DNA of 64,000 nucleotides from Bacilli bacterium (GTDB taxonomy: Bacteria; Bacillota_I; Bacilli_A; RFN20; CAG-826), in NCBI GenBank assembly GCA_022482735.1, contig JAKVOO010000001.1, positions 181,699 through 245,698 of the forward strand, written 5' to 3'. The notes beneath the pieces were generated by a model. The model worked only from the letters and a program-made list of their open reading frames with translations, did no database searches and was not told the origin of the DNA. The position numbers and the translations under genes were made by a program. Positions 17,471 to 26,895 of this stretch are shown here, piece by piece (position 1 is the stretch's first letter; each line of letters starts with the position of its first letter).

Positions 17471-18873
17471 CGCGAACTTTTAATATCAAGAATAATCTTG
17501 TTTACGTTTGCTTTTAGTTCTTCTTGAGAGAAAAGGTTGATTATAAGATAGTCGACCTTTTTTTCATAACGGGAAAATTTATTTGAAGCGTTTAAACTTA
17601 AAGATAAATCAACATCACTTCCGCGATTCGTAAGAAACTCAATTTGCTTGCTGGTTTCGGTAGTAACGCCAACTACATATTGCATTAAATCATCAAAACC
17701 ACTTTCAAAAAGAAGCGGAACTTCAGCCACCAAAAATGGTGCTGAAGAATGAGCAATCATCTCCTCAAGTTTTTTTCGAACTAGCGGATGAATTAACTGT
17801 TCAATCGCCTTCCTTTTTTGGCTATTTTCGGCGATAATTATTCCAATTTTTCGGCGATCAATTTGGCCTTCACTATCGGTGATATTTGTCTTTAAAACTT
17901 CGGCAATTATATTCTTAAAATCAGCATCATCATATAATTCTCTAACAGCATGGTCGCTATTGAAAACGACAAATCCCGCTTCCGAAAATATTTTTGCAAT
18001 TAAGCTTTTTCCACTTGCAACGGGACCAGTTATCCCGACAACAATCGGTTTTGTGGGATTGATTTGGCAGTAAGGGCAATAGGTTGTTCCCCGTCCACCA
18101 ACTCGAATTTTTTTCATAATGTGCCCGCAGCGATAACATTTTTCACCTTCTCTTCCATAAGCTTGAAGGGTATTTTGAAAATGACCATCAATACCTTTTG
18201 ATGGATGATAACTACGAATGGTTGATCCACCAGCGGCAATGGCCTCATGGAGAATATGAATCGAGGAGGCCACAATATCATCAGTTTGCGATCTTGAAAG
18301 TGTACAAGCAGGAGTTTCAGGGTGAATATGCGTTGCAAAAAGAACTTCATCCGCGTAAATATTGCCTAATCCCGTCATTATTTTCTGATCTAATATCGCC
18401 TCTTTTACCGATTTTTTTAATCGGTGTAGTCGCTGATAAAAATAATCTTTATCAATAACGAATGGTTCAGGTCCAACATTGGTTAATTCTTTTTCCATTA
18501 AAAAGTGATCTTCATCGGTCAATTTCATAATTCCAAATTGACGTGAATCATCATAGCAGAGGCGTTTTCCGCTTTTAAAAATAAATAAAACGCGACAAAA
18601 GCGACTAATTGGGTCTTCGGGGCCAATCTCGATATACTTTCCCTCCATTCGAAGGTGCGAGAGTAAAACTAAATTGCCATCCAAATGAAAAATTAAATAC
18701 TTCCCAATGCGCGAAATATTTCTAAAATGACGACCTCGGAGGGTATTAATAAATACATCAGTACTCCCTTGAATAATGCGCTTTTTATAAACAACAATAT
18801 CGGCAATCTCCTCATCTTTAACTACCGGTTCAAGTAATTTACGAACTGTTTCTACTTCAGGTAATTCTGGCAT
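17464..18873 (-). CDS. Fused formamidopyrimidine-DNA glycosylase (MutM) and dephospho-CoA kinase (CoaE)
   Basis: One 469-residue frame carries two enzymes. Residues 1-273 are MutM/Fpg: catalytic MPELPEVETV, the LSHLRMEGKY lysine region, the helix-two-turn-helix region near GLGNIYADE and a complete C4 zinc finger (CYRCG...CPYC). It removes 8-oxoguanine from DNA. After a linker of only about eight residues, the remaining 190 residues are CoaE, with P-loop GITGPVASGKS and the FNSDHAVREL segment; CoaE makes the last step of coenzyme A synthesis. No ATG, GTG or TTG with a ribosome binding site lies at the junction, so CoaE is not made separately. In Bacillus the two genes are adjacent after polA, as here, so fusion by loss of the mutM stop is the likely origin. 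Confidence 0.93.
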   Translation of the reverse strand: MPELPEVETVRKLLEPVVKDEEIADIVVYKKRIIQGSTDVFINTLRGRHFRNISRIGKYLIFHLDGNLVLLSHLRMEGKYIEIGPEDPISRFCRVLFIFKSGKRLCYDDSRQFGIMKLTDEDHFLMEKELTNVGPEPFVIDKDYFYQRLHRLKKSVKEAILDQKIMTGLGNIYADEVLFATHIHPETPACTLSRSQTDDIVASSIHILHEAIAAGGSTIRSYHPSKGIDGHFQNTLQAYGREGEKCYRCGHIMKKIRVGGRGTTYCPYCQINPTKPIVVGITGPVASGKSLIAKIFSEAGFVVFNSDHAVRELYDDADFKNIIAEVLKTNITDSEGQIDRRKIGIIIAENSQKRKAIEQLIHPLVRKKLEEMIAHSSAPFLVAEVPLLFESGFDDLMQYVVGVTTETSKQIEFLTNRGSDVDLSLSLNASNKFSRYEKKVDYLIINLFSQEELKANVNKIILDIKSSRQ

Positions 18874-18887
18874 TTTTCTTTCCTCGT

Positions 18888-21473
18888 TTACTTAGCATCG
18901 TACCAAGTGTGGCCATAGTGGCCATCAACTTTTAATGGAGCGTCAAGCACAATGGCCTGCTCCATAATTTCACGAATTGCTTGGTCGACAATTCCTTTTT
19001 CCTTCTTCGGAACCTTGAAAATTAACTCGTCATGTATCTGCAAGACCATTTTTGTTTCAAAGTGACGAGATTCTAGCATCGCTTGAACTTTTACCATAGC
19101 AATTTTAATCAAATCAGCAGCTGTTCCCTGAATAGGGGCATTCATTGCCGCGCGCTTAGCAAATTCTCTTTTTTGATAGGCGGAATCATTCAATTCAGAT
19201 AGGTATCTTCGACGACCAAATAAGGTTGAAACATACCCATCTTTTTCCGCATTACTAATAATTGACTTTAAAAATTGATCTATTTCTGGGTAAGCAAGGT
19301 AAAAGTCATTAATGATCGTGTTAGCTTCGCGTGGAGAAATTGACAATTGTTCGGCTAATCCCCAATCGCTAATTCCATACACGATGCCAAAATTAACCGC
19401 TTTTGCTTTTCTTCTTTCGTTATCACTCACTGGGGAATGATGAAAAACGTGACTAGCCGTTAAAGTATGAATGTCGATTCCTTCTTTAAATGCATTGATG
19501 AGCTTTTCACAGTGGCTAAGACTTGCGAGAATGCGAAGTTCAATTTGGGAATAGTCAAAGGATAGAATTTGGTATTCCTTATCTGGATAAAAGAAAGCCT
19601 GCCGAATCATTTTTCCTTCTTCATCCCGAATTGAAATATTCTGCATATTTGGATCAGAACTAGAAAGGCGTCCAGTGGTAGTTTCGGTTTGGTTAAAGTT
19701 GGCATGAATTTTTCCATCGGGGAAAATGTAATTTACAAGGCTGTCAATGTAAGTGGATATTAACTTGGCATATTTACGAAACTCAAGAATTTTACTTACA
19801 ATGGGATGCATATCAGTAAGGTGTTTAAGTTGATCTACCGATGTTGACTTCTTTCGATTAGATGGAAGTTTCAATTCGTCAAATAAAACATTTCCCACTT
19901 GCGCTGGAGAAGCAATGTTAAATTCATGGCCAGCTAAAACATATATTTCCTCTTGAAGAGTGTTAAGTTGAGTCTTAAATCTTTCACCAATATTTTTTAG
20001 GGTTGCTTGATCAAGCGGGAATCCCTCCACCTCCATATGGCTTAATACGGAAGCTAACGGGAGTTCAATTTGAAAGAATAACTCATCCAACTGGCTATTC
20101 TTAACTTTTTCTAAAGCCGTATTTGCTAGTTTAAAAGCGCCAATTGTCTGCAGAATAATTTCCGTATCTTCACGTTCACTGACAATTGTGGGTAAGGGAA
20201 AAGCAAAGTAGGCATATATTTGTTTTATCGAGGATGAAAGAGAAGAATCTAGCAGATACATCGCTAACTTCAAATCAAAGTAAATTCCTTTAATTGGCAT
20301 TTGGTTATCAAGCATTATTACTTCCGACACTTTGGCATCAAAAACATATTTTCTTATATTTTCATCAATCAGCACCTTTTCAACAGTAGTGTCTTTTAAG
20401 TCGGAAGAAGATAAATAGAAACAATGTTGGTCCGCAGTATATATATATGCCCCCAAAATAGTCGACTGGTGGTAATTTTTACCTTCATATACCAAGCCAA
20501 TCCCAATATCTTTCTTTATGTGACTGAGACTTTTTTCATTCCATTTTTCAATTTCAATTGTCGTAGTCGATGCTTTTTTAACATTCACATGTTTTTGATT
20601 TTTAGAAATTCGATTTTGTAATTGATTAAGTTCGTATCGTTGAGTAAAAGGTAAAACAACATTCAAATCGTAACCAGAGAATTTCGTCTCCTCAATTGAA
20701 AAGGGCAAGGGAACATCGGTCATAATTGTCGCCATTCGTTTGTAAAACAAGCCATCGTCTTTATAAGCAATCAGCTTTTCACCGACTTTATTGTGCATAT
20801 TGGGTGCCGCTTCAATCGCCTTTTCAAGAGATCCGTACTCTACTAATAATTTTGTAGCCGTCTTTTCGCCGATGCCGGGGACTCCGGGAATATTATCACT
20901 GCTGTCACCAGAAAGACCTTTAAAATCGCGTATTGCATCTGGTGGAAATCCATATACCTCCTGGACCTTTTTCGGAGTCATATCGATGGTTTCGGAAAGA
21001 CCCTTCTTTAATATTCTCACCGTTATATGTTCATCGACCAACTGCAAAAAGTCACGATCAGAAGTATAGATTAAAACCTCATATCCCTCCTGTTCGGCTT
21101 TTTTAGCGGCGGTTCCCGCTATGTCATCGCCCTCAAAACCATCAAGTTCAAAAGTAAAAATATTAAGCGCTTTTAAAAGAGACCTAGCAATAGGAAATTG
21201 AGTAACCAACTCTTCAGGTGCAGGCTTGCGATTAGCTTTGTACGACTCCATTTCCTGCTTTCGAAGTGTATTCTTATTGGTATCAAAGGCAACCAAAATA
21301 TGAGCATCATCCGGCATTTCATCGATTATTTTTCCCATCATATTCGAAAAAGAAAAAATTGCGTTAGTGGGGATTCCGTCCTTTGTATGCATTAACTCAG
21401 GCCCATTATAAGCAGTGGCATAATAGGCCCGAAATAAAAGCGAGTTGCCGTCGATAATAATCATTTGTTTCAT
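18888..21473 (-). CDS. polA: DNA polymerase I
   Basis: Gap-filling and Okazaki-fragment polymerase, 861 aa. N-terminal 5' nuclease (1-290) has IIDGNSLLFRAYY, FEGDDIAGT and TSDRDFLQL. The middle domain has the size of the 3'-5' exonuclease, but its first catalytic DxE motif is absent, so proofreading is probably lost, as in Bacillus Pol I. The polymerase has motif A FDYSQIELR, motif B KAVNFGIVYG and motif C LQIHDE. GGAGGA precedes the start, and only three bases separate it from dnaE upstream. mutM::coaE follows in the same operon. Confidence 0.97.
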   Translation of the reverse strand: MKQMIIIDGNSLLFRAYYATAYNGPELMHTKDGIPTNAIFSFSNMMGKIIDEMPDDAHILVAFDTNKNTLRKQEMESYKANRKPAPEELVTQFPIARSLLKALNIFTFELDGFEGDDIAGTAAKKAEQEGYEVLIYTSDRDFLQLVDEHITVRILKKGLSETIDMTPKKVQEVYGFPPDAIRDFKGLSGDSSDNIPGVPGIGEKTATKLLVEYGSLEKAIEAAPNMHNKVGEKLIAYKDDGLFYKRMATIMTDVPLPFSIEETKFSGYDLNVVLPFTQRYELNQLQNRISKNQKHVNVKKASTTTIEIEKWNEKSLSHIKKDIGIGLVYEGKNYHQSTILGAYIYTADQHCFYLSSSDLKDTTVEKVLIDENIRKYVFDAKVSEVIMLDNQMPIKGIYFDLKLAMYLLDSSLSSSIKQIYAYFAFPLPTIVSEREDTEIILQTIGAFKLANTALEKVKNSQLDELFFQIELPLASVLSHMEVEGFPLDQATLKNIGERFKTQLNTLQEEIYVLAGHEFNIASPAQVGNVLFDELKLPSNRKKSTSVDQLKHLTDMHPIVSKILEFRKYAKLISTYIDSLVNYIFPDGKIHANFNQTETTTGRLSSSDPNMQNISIRDEEGKMIRQAFFYPDKEYQILSFDYSQIELRILASLSHCEKLINAFKEGIDIHTLTASHVFHHSPVSDNERRKAKAVNFGIVYGISDWGLAEQLSISPREANTIINDFYLAYPEIDQFLKSIISNAEKDGYVSTLFGRRRYLSELNDSAYQKREFAKRAAMNAPIQGTAADLIKIAMVKVQAMLESRHFETKMVLQIHDELIFKVPKKEKGIVDQAIREIMEQAIVLDAPLKVDGHYGHTWYDAK

Positions 21474-21476
21474 ATG

Positions 21477-24400
21477 CTAGTCCTCCAATAGTTCGACTTT
21501 ATTAACAATGTAAGTATTTGGGCGCTGATAATCTTGCCGTGCGATGACGATAATAATATTATTCTTTTCTAAAATAGATAAGTATTGTTGGTAGGTTGAA
21601 GGGAAAAAAGTAAAGTCCAATTCGCTATTTTGGTCATATAGTTTAACAAACGCCATTGGCTTTCCTGCTTTTGTTCTTATTACTTTTATACTCTTGATAA
21701 TGCCCACTAATGGGATATCATTTTTGCTATTAAGAATATCCGCTAATGGGTGAGCTCCTTTTTGAGATATTTGTTCTTGTTTATATTTGAGTGGATTCTC
21801 CGAGAGCATTACGCCAAGAGTCTCATATTCGCGGTTGAGATTTTCCAAGGGGTCGTCTTCGACGCGTTCAATAGCTGGAGCGGGCGTTTTTTCAAGAGTT
21901 AAATTTATCTGTTCGGGATTGTTACTGCCGACGAGTGAAGCAAACGAAAACAAAAGTGGGGTATTTTTTCTCAAACTAGCGCGCGAATCATATATTTGGT
22001 CAAAAGCGCCGGCATCAATTAGTTTTTCCACTTGATTAATAGTGATTTTGTATGGTTGAAGGCGAGTGATAAAGTCAGCAAAACTCTTGAATGGACCGCG
22101 TAAGGATCTTTCTTTTAAAATATTGCTTGATGTTTGATTATTTATACCATGAATAGCCACGATAGGAAAAATAAGCGCGCGATTTTTTACTACAAAGGAA
22201 AGATCGGACTCATTAATTGATGGACCAAAAATTTTCAGGTTGCGTCTTCGCATTTCTGAAAGATAGGACTGAAATTTAGTATCGTTAGTAGAATTGGTTG
22301 CGTCGAGAATAGAAGCGTAAAATTCCGCCGGATAATGCACTTTCAAATAAGCCATTTGACAAGCAAGCTTAGCGTAAGCGACAGAATGTGATTTATTAAA
22401 ACCATAATCGGCAAATTGATAAATGGTGTCGAAAATTTTTTCTGCCAAATCATTTTGGTAACCATTGGCTGTTGTTCCGCTGATAAATGTCGCTTTTAAA
22501 TTAGCAAGTTTTTCCGCGTCTTTCTTAGAAATTGCCCGTCTGAATAAGTCGGCTTCAGCTAAACTCATGCCGGCTAAAACCTGGGCAATTTGCATAATCT
22601 GTTCTTGATAAACAATTATTCCGTAGGTGGATTCAAGAATCGGCTTTAGCGCATCGGCAGCATAAACAATCGGTTCACGTCCTTCTTTTCGCCGGGCATA
22701 TAAAGGAATATTTTGCATCGGTCCCGGTCTAAATAAAGCCAAAATGGCTACGATATCTTCAAAGGATGATGGCTTTATTTGCTCAATAGCATTAACCATT
22801 CCCGTGCTTTCAAGCTGAAATATTCCCATCGTCATTTTATTGGAAATAAGTTCAAAAACTTCCTTTTCATCGTAAGGAATATTGTCGATAGTAAAAGTTG
22901 TTTCATAATTGGTATTAATATTAATCAAACATTTTTGAATGGTAGAAAGATTGGTAAGTCCAAGAATGTCCATTTTAAGATATCCCTGACTTTCAAGATA
23001 GTTCATTTCGTACTGAACCAAAAGATTGCCATTACTGTCACTTTGAACTGGTATCGAGTTAAACAAATCATCATTGCTGAGGACAATACCTGCGGCATGC
23101 ATGCCACTTTGACGAGGGAGTCCTTCAATTTTGCTAGCCAAGGTAACAATTCTTAAATAAAAAGGGTCACTATCAATAAGCCGCTTAAATGAAGGAATTT
23201 TACGGTAAGCTTCACGCAAAGAGTAATTATAAATACCCAGTGACTTACTGAGAAGTTCAATGTGGCGAATCGGAAAATCAAAAACACGAGCCACATCGCG
23301 CAAAGACTGTCTTGCACCGATGGTTTGAAAAGTGACTATATTCGCTACGCGACTTTTTCCATATTTGTTCTTTAAGTAATCGACAATTTCTTCGCGACGG
23401 TCATCGGCAAAATCAATATCGATATCGGGCATCGTTTTACGTTCAGGATTTAAAAAACGTTCAAAAAGAAGGTTCTCCGGCAAAGGATCAATCGTTGTAA
23501 TTTCTAAAGCATAACTTACCAATGAGCCGGCGGCAGATCCTCGACCAGGACCGACGGGGATTCCCGTTTGTCGGGCATAATTTACGTAGTCCTGAACGAC
23601 TAAAAAATAATCATCGTATCCCATTGAATGAATAACGCTAAGTTCATAATCAAGTCGCTTTTGATATTCATCATTTTGACTAAGATTAAGTTTCTTAAGT
23701 CCAGCATTAGCAAGTTTAGCCAATAATTCTTGCCCTGGAATTTGGCTTGGAAATTGAATAAGATGGCCCCGTTTACTGGAAATTGCATAATCGGGAATAT
23801 TAGCTAGAATGATGGTATTTTCAATTTCTTTTTCCGTATAAAACTTTTCTATCTTTCCGGACTCAAGAAAATAATACGGTCCCGGTAAAGGTGAACTGTT
23901 ATCATCCAAATGATTATCATGGCTAATAGCTTCCAAAATATCAATTGTGTAGGCATCTTCGGTATTAGCATAAACTATTTTGGGAAAGGCAATTGTTTCA
24001 TAGCCATATTTATCAGCAAATTTACGACTATATTCAGCAGCTGATAAATCGTTATCCGAATTGATTTCAATTCCCAAAAAGAAATTGGAGTAAATACCAG
24101 CATAATCGCGAACGATTTTTACAAGTTGAAAATTTTCTTCCTTTAAGAAACGATCAAGTATGCCTTGACGGGTATTGAGAATTAAAGCAATGCCTTTACT
24201 ATGCTTTTTCAGTAACTCAACAGTAAGTTCCTGACAACTTTTGGCATAGACCAAATAGGCGATATTGCGATAACCATCTTCAGAAAGAGCATAAAACGAA
24301 AAAGTTATATCTTGATATTCAAGATCGACGCCTAATATCGGTTTAATATTATTTAAATGGGCTTTTTCGGCAAATTCCATCCAGCCATAAGCAACATTTA

Positions 24401-24521
24401 TATCGGCGATTCCCATCGCCGAAAACTTCATTTTCTTTCCCACATCCAAAATGCGATCAACAGTTAGTGCTGACCGCAAAAATGAATATCCACTGCGAAC
24501 ATGAAGAGGAACAAAATTCAT
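21477..24521 (-). CDS. dnaE: DNA polymerase III alpha subunit, DnaE type
   Basis: Second replicative polymerase of Gram-positives, working with PolC (not in this window). 1014 residues, about 100 shorter than the Bacillus protein. The PHP domain at 1-250 starts FVPLHVRSGYSFL, where an HxH motif has become HxR, so the metal site is probably dead. The polymerase core has the catalytic PDIDIDFADDRR and VGPGRGSAAGSLVSYAL. A helix-hairpin-helix region and a C-terminal OB fold (about 935-1014) follow. The ribosome binding site is weak. It is the first gene of dnaE-polA-mutM::coaE. Confidence 0.96.
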   Translation of the reverse strand: MNFVPLHVRSGYSFLRSALTVDRILDVGKKMKFSAMGIADINVAYGWMEFAEKAHLNNIKPILGVDLEYQDITFSFYALSEDGYRNIAYLVYAKSCQELTVELLKKHSKGIALILNTRQGILDRFLKEENFQLVKIVRDYAGIYSNFFLGIEINSDNDLSAAEYSRKFADKYGYETIAFPKIVYANTEDAYTIDILEAISHDNHLDDNSSPLPGPYYFLESGKIEKFYTEKEIENTIILANIPDYAISSKRGHLIQFPSQIPGQELLAKLANAGLKKLNLSQNDEYQKRLDYELSVIHSMGYDDYFLVVQDYVNYARQTGIPVGPGRGSAAGSLVSYALEITTIDPLPENLLFERFLNPERKTMPDIDIDFADDRREEIVDYLKNKYGKSRVANIVTFQTIGARQSLRDVARVFDFPIRHIELLSKSLGIYNYSLREAYRKIPSFKRLIDSDPFYLRIVTLASKIEGLPRQSGMHAAGIVLSNDDLFNSIPVQSDSNGNLLVQYEMNYLESQGYLKMDILGLTNLSTIQKCLININTNYETTFTIDNIPYDEKEVFELISNKMTMGIFQLESTGMVNAIEQIKPSSFEDIVAILALFRPGPMQNIPLYARRKEGREPIVYAADALKPILESTYGIIVYQEQIMQIAQVLAGMSLAEADLFRRAISKKDAEKLANLKATFISGTTANGYQNDLAEKIFDTIYQFADYGFNKSHSVAYAKLACQMAYLKVHYPAEFYASILDATNSTNDTKFQSYLSEMRRRNLKIFGPSINESDLSFVVKNRALIFPIVAIHGINNQTSSNILKERSLRGPFKSFADFITRLQPYKITINQVEKLIDAGAFDQIYDSRASLRKNTPLLFSFASLVGSNNPEQINLTLEKTPAPAIERVEDDPLENLNREYETLGVMLSENPLKYKQEQISQKGAHPLADILNSKNDIPLVGIIKSIKVIRTKAGKPMAFVKLYDQNSELDFTFFPSTYQQYLSILEKNNIIIVIARQDYQRPNTYIVNKVELLED

Positions 24522-24574
24522 AATAAAATCACATCAGTATTTTATCACAATGAAGTGACTCTTGGGGCTAATAA

Positions 24575-24600
24575 GAAAAAAAGATTGTCAATGACAATCT
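24575..24600 (-). terminator. Intrinsic terminator after nrnA
   Basis: The stem AGATTGTC/GACAATCT with a 3-base loop (24600-24582), followed on the minus strand by a run of T, overlaps the nrnA stop codon. It separates nrnA from the dnaE operon. Confidence 0.8.
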
Positions 24601-25604
24601 CATTTTGCAAATAGCATATCTAATTCTTCAATCAATTTAGGTAGTTCATCAAGGCTAAAAAGGGTAGCTCCACTTGCCTGTGGATGGCCTCCGCCATGAA
24701 AATGAGCAGCAACGCCATTAATAGATTTTTCTTTACTGCGCAACGATACTCGCCACTTTTTATTTGGCCGATCTTCAGTTATTGATGCCCAAGCATTAAT
24801 GCCATCGGTTTCGGCAAACAAATTAACATTTTCTTTCCCTCGTTCAACGGGAATATTTAGTTTATTTAAGTCCTCATCCGATAAAACATAATAGGCAACG
24901 CCATTCTTTGTCACGGAGAAGTGATTTAAAATATAGCTCATGACATATAGATCATTCAAAGTTCCGCCATACATCTTAAGGTAGACATCGCGCGATAAAT
25001 CGATGCCGGTATCCATCAACATAGCAGCCGTCATAAATGTATGAGGGGTAGTTGATGAGTATTGAAAACGACCTGAATCACCTGCAATGCCGGTATAAAG
25101 GAAAACAGCCGCCTCTTTGGATAGAACATTAGCTTTTCGCGGACAATTGACAATGAAATCAGCAATAAGTTCAGAAGTAGCGCACATTGATGTATTGACC
25201 AAATTTAGGTCACCATATTGTTCAACGGCCGGATGGTGATCGATTTTTATTACAAAGTCAGCATAATGAAACCTTTGGTCGGCCACTCGATCAGCATTAC
25301 CAGTATCAACGACAATAGCTAAGAAAGGCTTTTTTAGCCACTCTTCGGATACTACATCAAGTGAGGGATAAAGACGAGGGGTAAAAACGACATGATTTTG
25401 ACCTAAGGCCATAATTTCTTTTTCAGGAAAATTATCCCTTAGCCAAGTGGTAAGTCCCATCTGGGTACCTAAGGCATCATAGTCGGGGGAAGCGTGGGCA
25501 AAAACAGCAATTCGTTTGTATTTTAAGATTTTCTTATAAATTGCATTATAAGAGGCTTGGTATTGAGTTTTGGTTTGCTTGAAGTAATCAGTTTTAATTT
25601 GCAT
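24600..25604 (-). CDS. nrnA: Bifunctional oligoribonuclease and pAp phosphatase NrnA
   Basis: Degrades short RNA oligonucleotides (nanoRNA) and dephosphorylates 3'-phosphoadenosine 5'-phosphate. DHH/DHHA1 phosphoesterase, 334 aa. Motifs: HASPDYDALGTQMG (metal ligands), VVDTGNADRV, IDHHPAVE, the GDSGRFQY segment and the C-terminal DHHA1 glycine-rich GGGHPQASGAT. A good ribosome binding site (AAAGGAGA) fixes the start. It appears to be transcribed alone, with a terminator at its end. Confidence 0.93.
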   Translation of the reverse strand: MQIKTDYFKQTKTQYQASYNAIYKKILKYKRIAVFAHASPDYDALGTQMGLTTWLRDNFPEKEIMALGQNHVVFTPRLYPSLDVVSEEWLKKPFLAIVVDTGNADRVADQRFHYADFVIKIDHHPAVEQYGDLNLVNTSMCATSELIADFIVNCPRKANVLSKEAAVFLYTGIAGDSGRFQYSSTTPHTFMTAAMLMDTGIDLSRDVYLKMYGGTLNDLYVMSYILNHFSVTKNGVAYYVLSDEDLNKLNIPVERGKENVNLFAETDGINAWASITEDRPNKKWRVSLRSKEKSINGVAAHFHGGGHPQASGATLFSLDELPKLIEELDMLFAK

Positions 25605-25680
25605 AAATTTTATCTCCTTTCAAAAGATAGACTATTGTAAGGGCAAAAGATAAAATTATCAACCTCAAAACACATAAGTT

Positions 25681-26889
25681 TTATTTTTTAAAGATCTTGG
25701 CCATCCCCCCTTGAGCGGTTTCACGATAATTAACATTTAAGTCGCGACCAGTCTCAAGCATAGTAAAAATCATCTGATCTAAACTAACGCGGTGATCATA
25801 ACTAACATACTGCGCTAGAAAAACAGCATCAAGAACTTGTAGGGCATTAATTGCGTTTCTTTCGATGCAAGGAATCTGTACATAACCATCAACTGGATCA
25901 CAAGTAAGACCTAAATGGTGCTCTAATGAAACTTCGGCTGCATATTCAATTTGATCGATCGATAGTTTATGAAGGTAAGCAATGGCGGATGCCGCCATTG
26001 CGGAAGCGACGCCAATTTCGGCCTGACATCCACATTCTGCTCCAGAAATAGAACCATTCTGCTTGATAGTTACTCCAATAATTCCGGCGACTAAAAGCGC
26101 CTCATAAATTGATTTTAATGGATATTTCAAATTATGGTGATAGTAATATAGCAGCGCCGGCAACACACCACTAGAGCCACAAGTGGGAGCCGTAACAATT
26201 ACTCCTCCAGCAGCATTCTCTTCACTAATAGCATAGGCATAAGCCATAATTGTTTGCGCGCGTTTCTCCGCGCGAGTAGGAAAAGTGTCCTCTAAATTCA
26301 GCAGTAGTTGAGCTTTTCTTTTTAAATGTAGCGTTCCCGGCAAAAAGCCTTCGCTCTTAAGCCCTTTTTGAAGGGCTTTTTCCATTGTTCTAAAAACTAG
26401 TTCGATATGATTCATTATTGACGGATCTTCAAATTTTTTGGCAAGTTGGGGCAAAGATAGATTATTATCAAAACAGTATTTCTTTATACTAGAAAAATTA
26501 GCAAAAGGATAAGTTTCTTTAACCTGTTGCGGGTCTTCGCCTTTTTGGATAATATTGCCACCGCCAACCGAGTAAAAAACTTGATCACCCAAAATAAAAT
26601 TATTGCCATCAAAAGCTAAAAAGCGAATGGTGTTTGGATGCTTTAAATTTAATTCTTTAAAATCAAATACAATATTTAATAACTTATTTTCGGACTTAAA
26701 AAGTGATGCCAAAACCTGGTCGGTTAAATGACCACGTCCAGTCAACGCTAATGAACCATACAAGATAACTTCGTAATGATCAGCATGAGGAAAAAATGTT
26801 AAAAATTTTCTTGCGGCCTTTGCTGGTCCCATTGTATGCGAACTACTTGGGCCAAAACCTATCTTATAGAGCTCGCTGATTGATTGCAT
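25681..26889 (-). CDS. sdaA: L-serine dehydratase, single-chain iron-sulfur type
   Basis: Converts L-serine to pyruvate and ammonia using an oxygen-sensitive 4Fe-4S cluster. Beta and alpha domains are joined in one chain of 402 residues: the N-terminal SSSHTMGPAKAA loop, then TAPTCGSSG, GAECGCQAEIG and LTCDPVDGYVQIPC, which supply the cluster cysteines. It is shorter than the E. coli enzyme (about 454). It starts 7 bases after ackA with no clear ribosome binding site, so it probably depends on translation of ackA. An oxygen-sensitive enzyme fits an anaerobic lifestyle. Confidence 0.93.
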   Translation of the reverse strand: MQSISELYKIGFGPSSSHTMGPAKAARKFLTFFPHADHYEVILYGSLALTGRGHLTDQVLASLFKSENKLLNIVFDFKELNLKHPNTIRFLAFDGNNFILGDQVFYSVGGGNIIQKGEDPQQVKETYPFANFSSIKKYCFDNNLSLPQLAKKFEDPSIMNHIELVFRTMEKALQKGLKSEGFLPGTLHLKRKAQLLLNLEDTFPTRAEKRAQTIMAYAYAISEENAAGGVIVTAPTCGSSGVLPALLYYYHHNLKYPLKSIYEALLVAGIIGVTIKQNGSISGAECGCQAEIGVASAMAASAIAYLHKLSIDQIEYAAEVSLEHHLGLTCDPVDGYVQIPCIERNAINALQVLDAVFLAQYVSYDHRVSLDQMIFTMLETGRDLNVNYRETAQGGMAKIFKK

Positions 26890-26895
26890 ATATTT

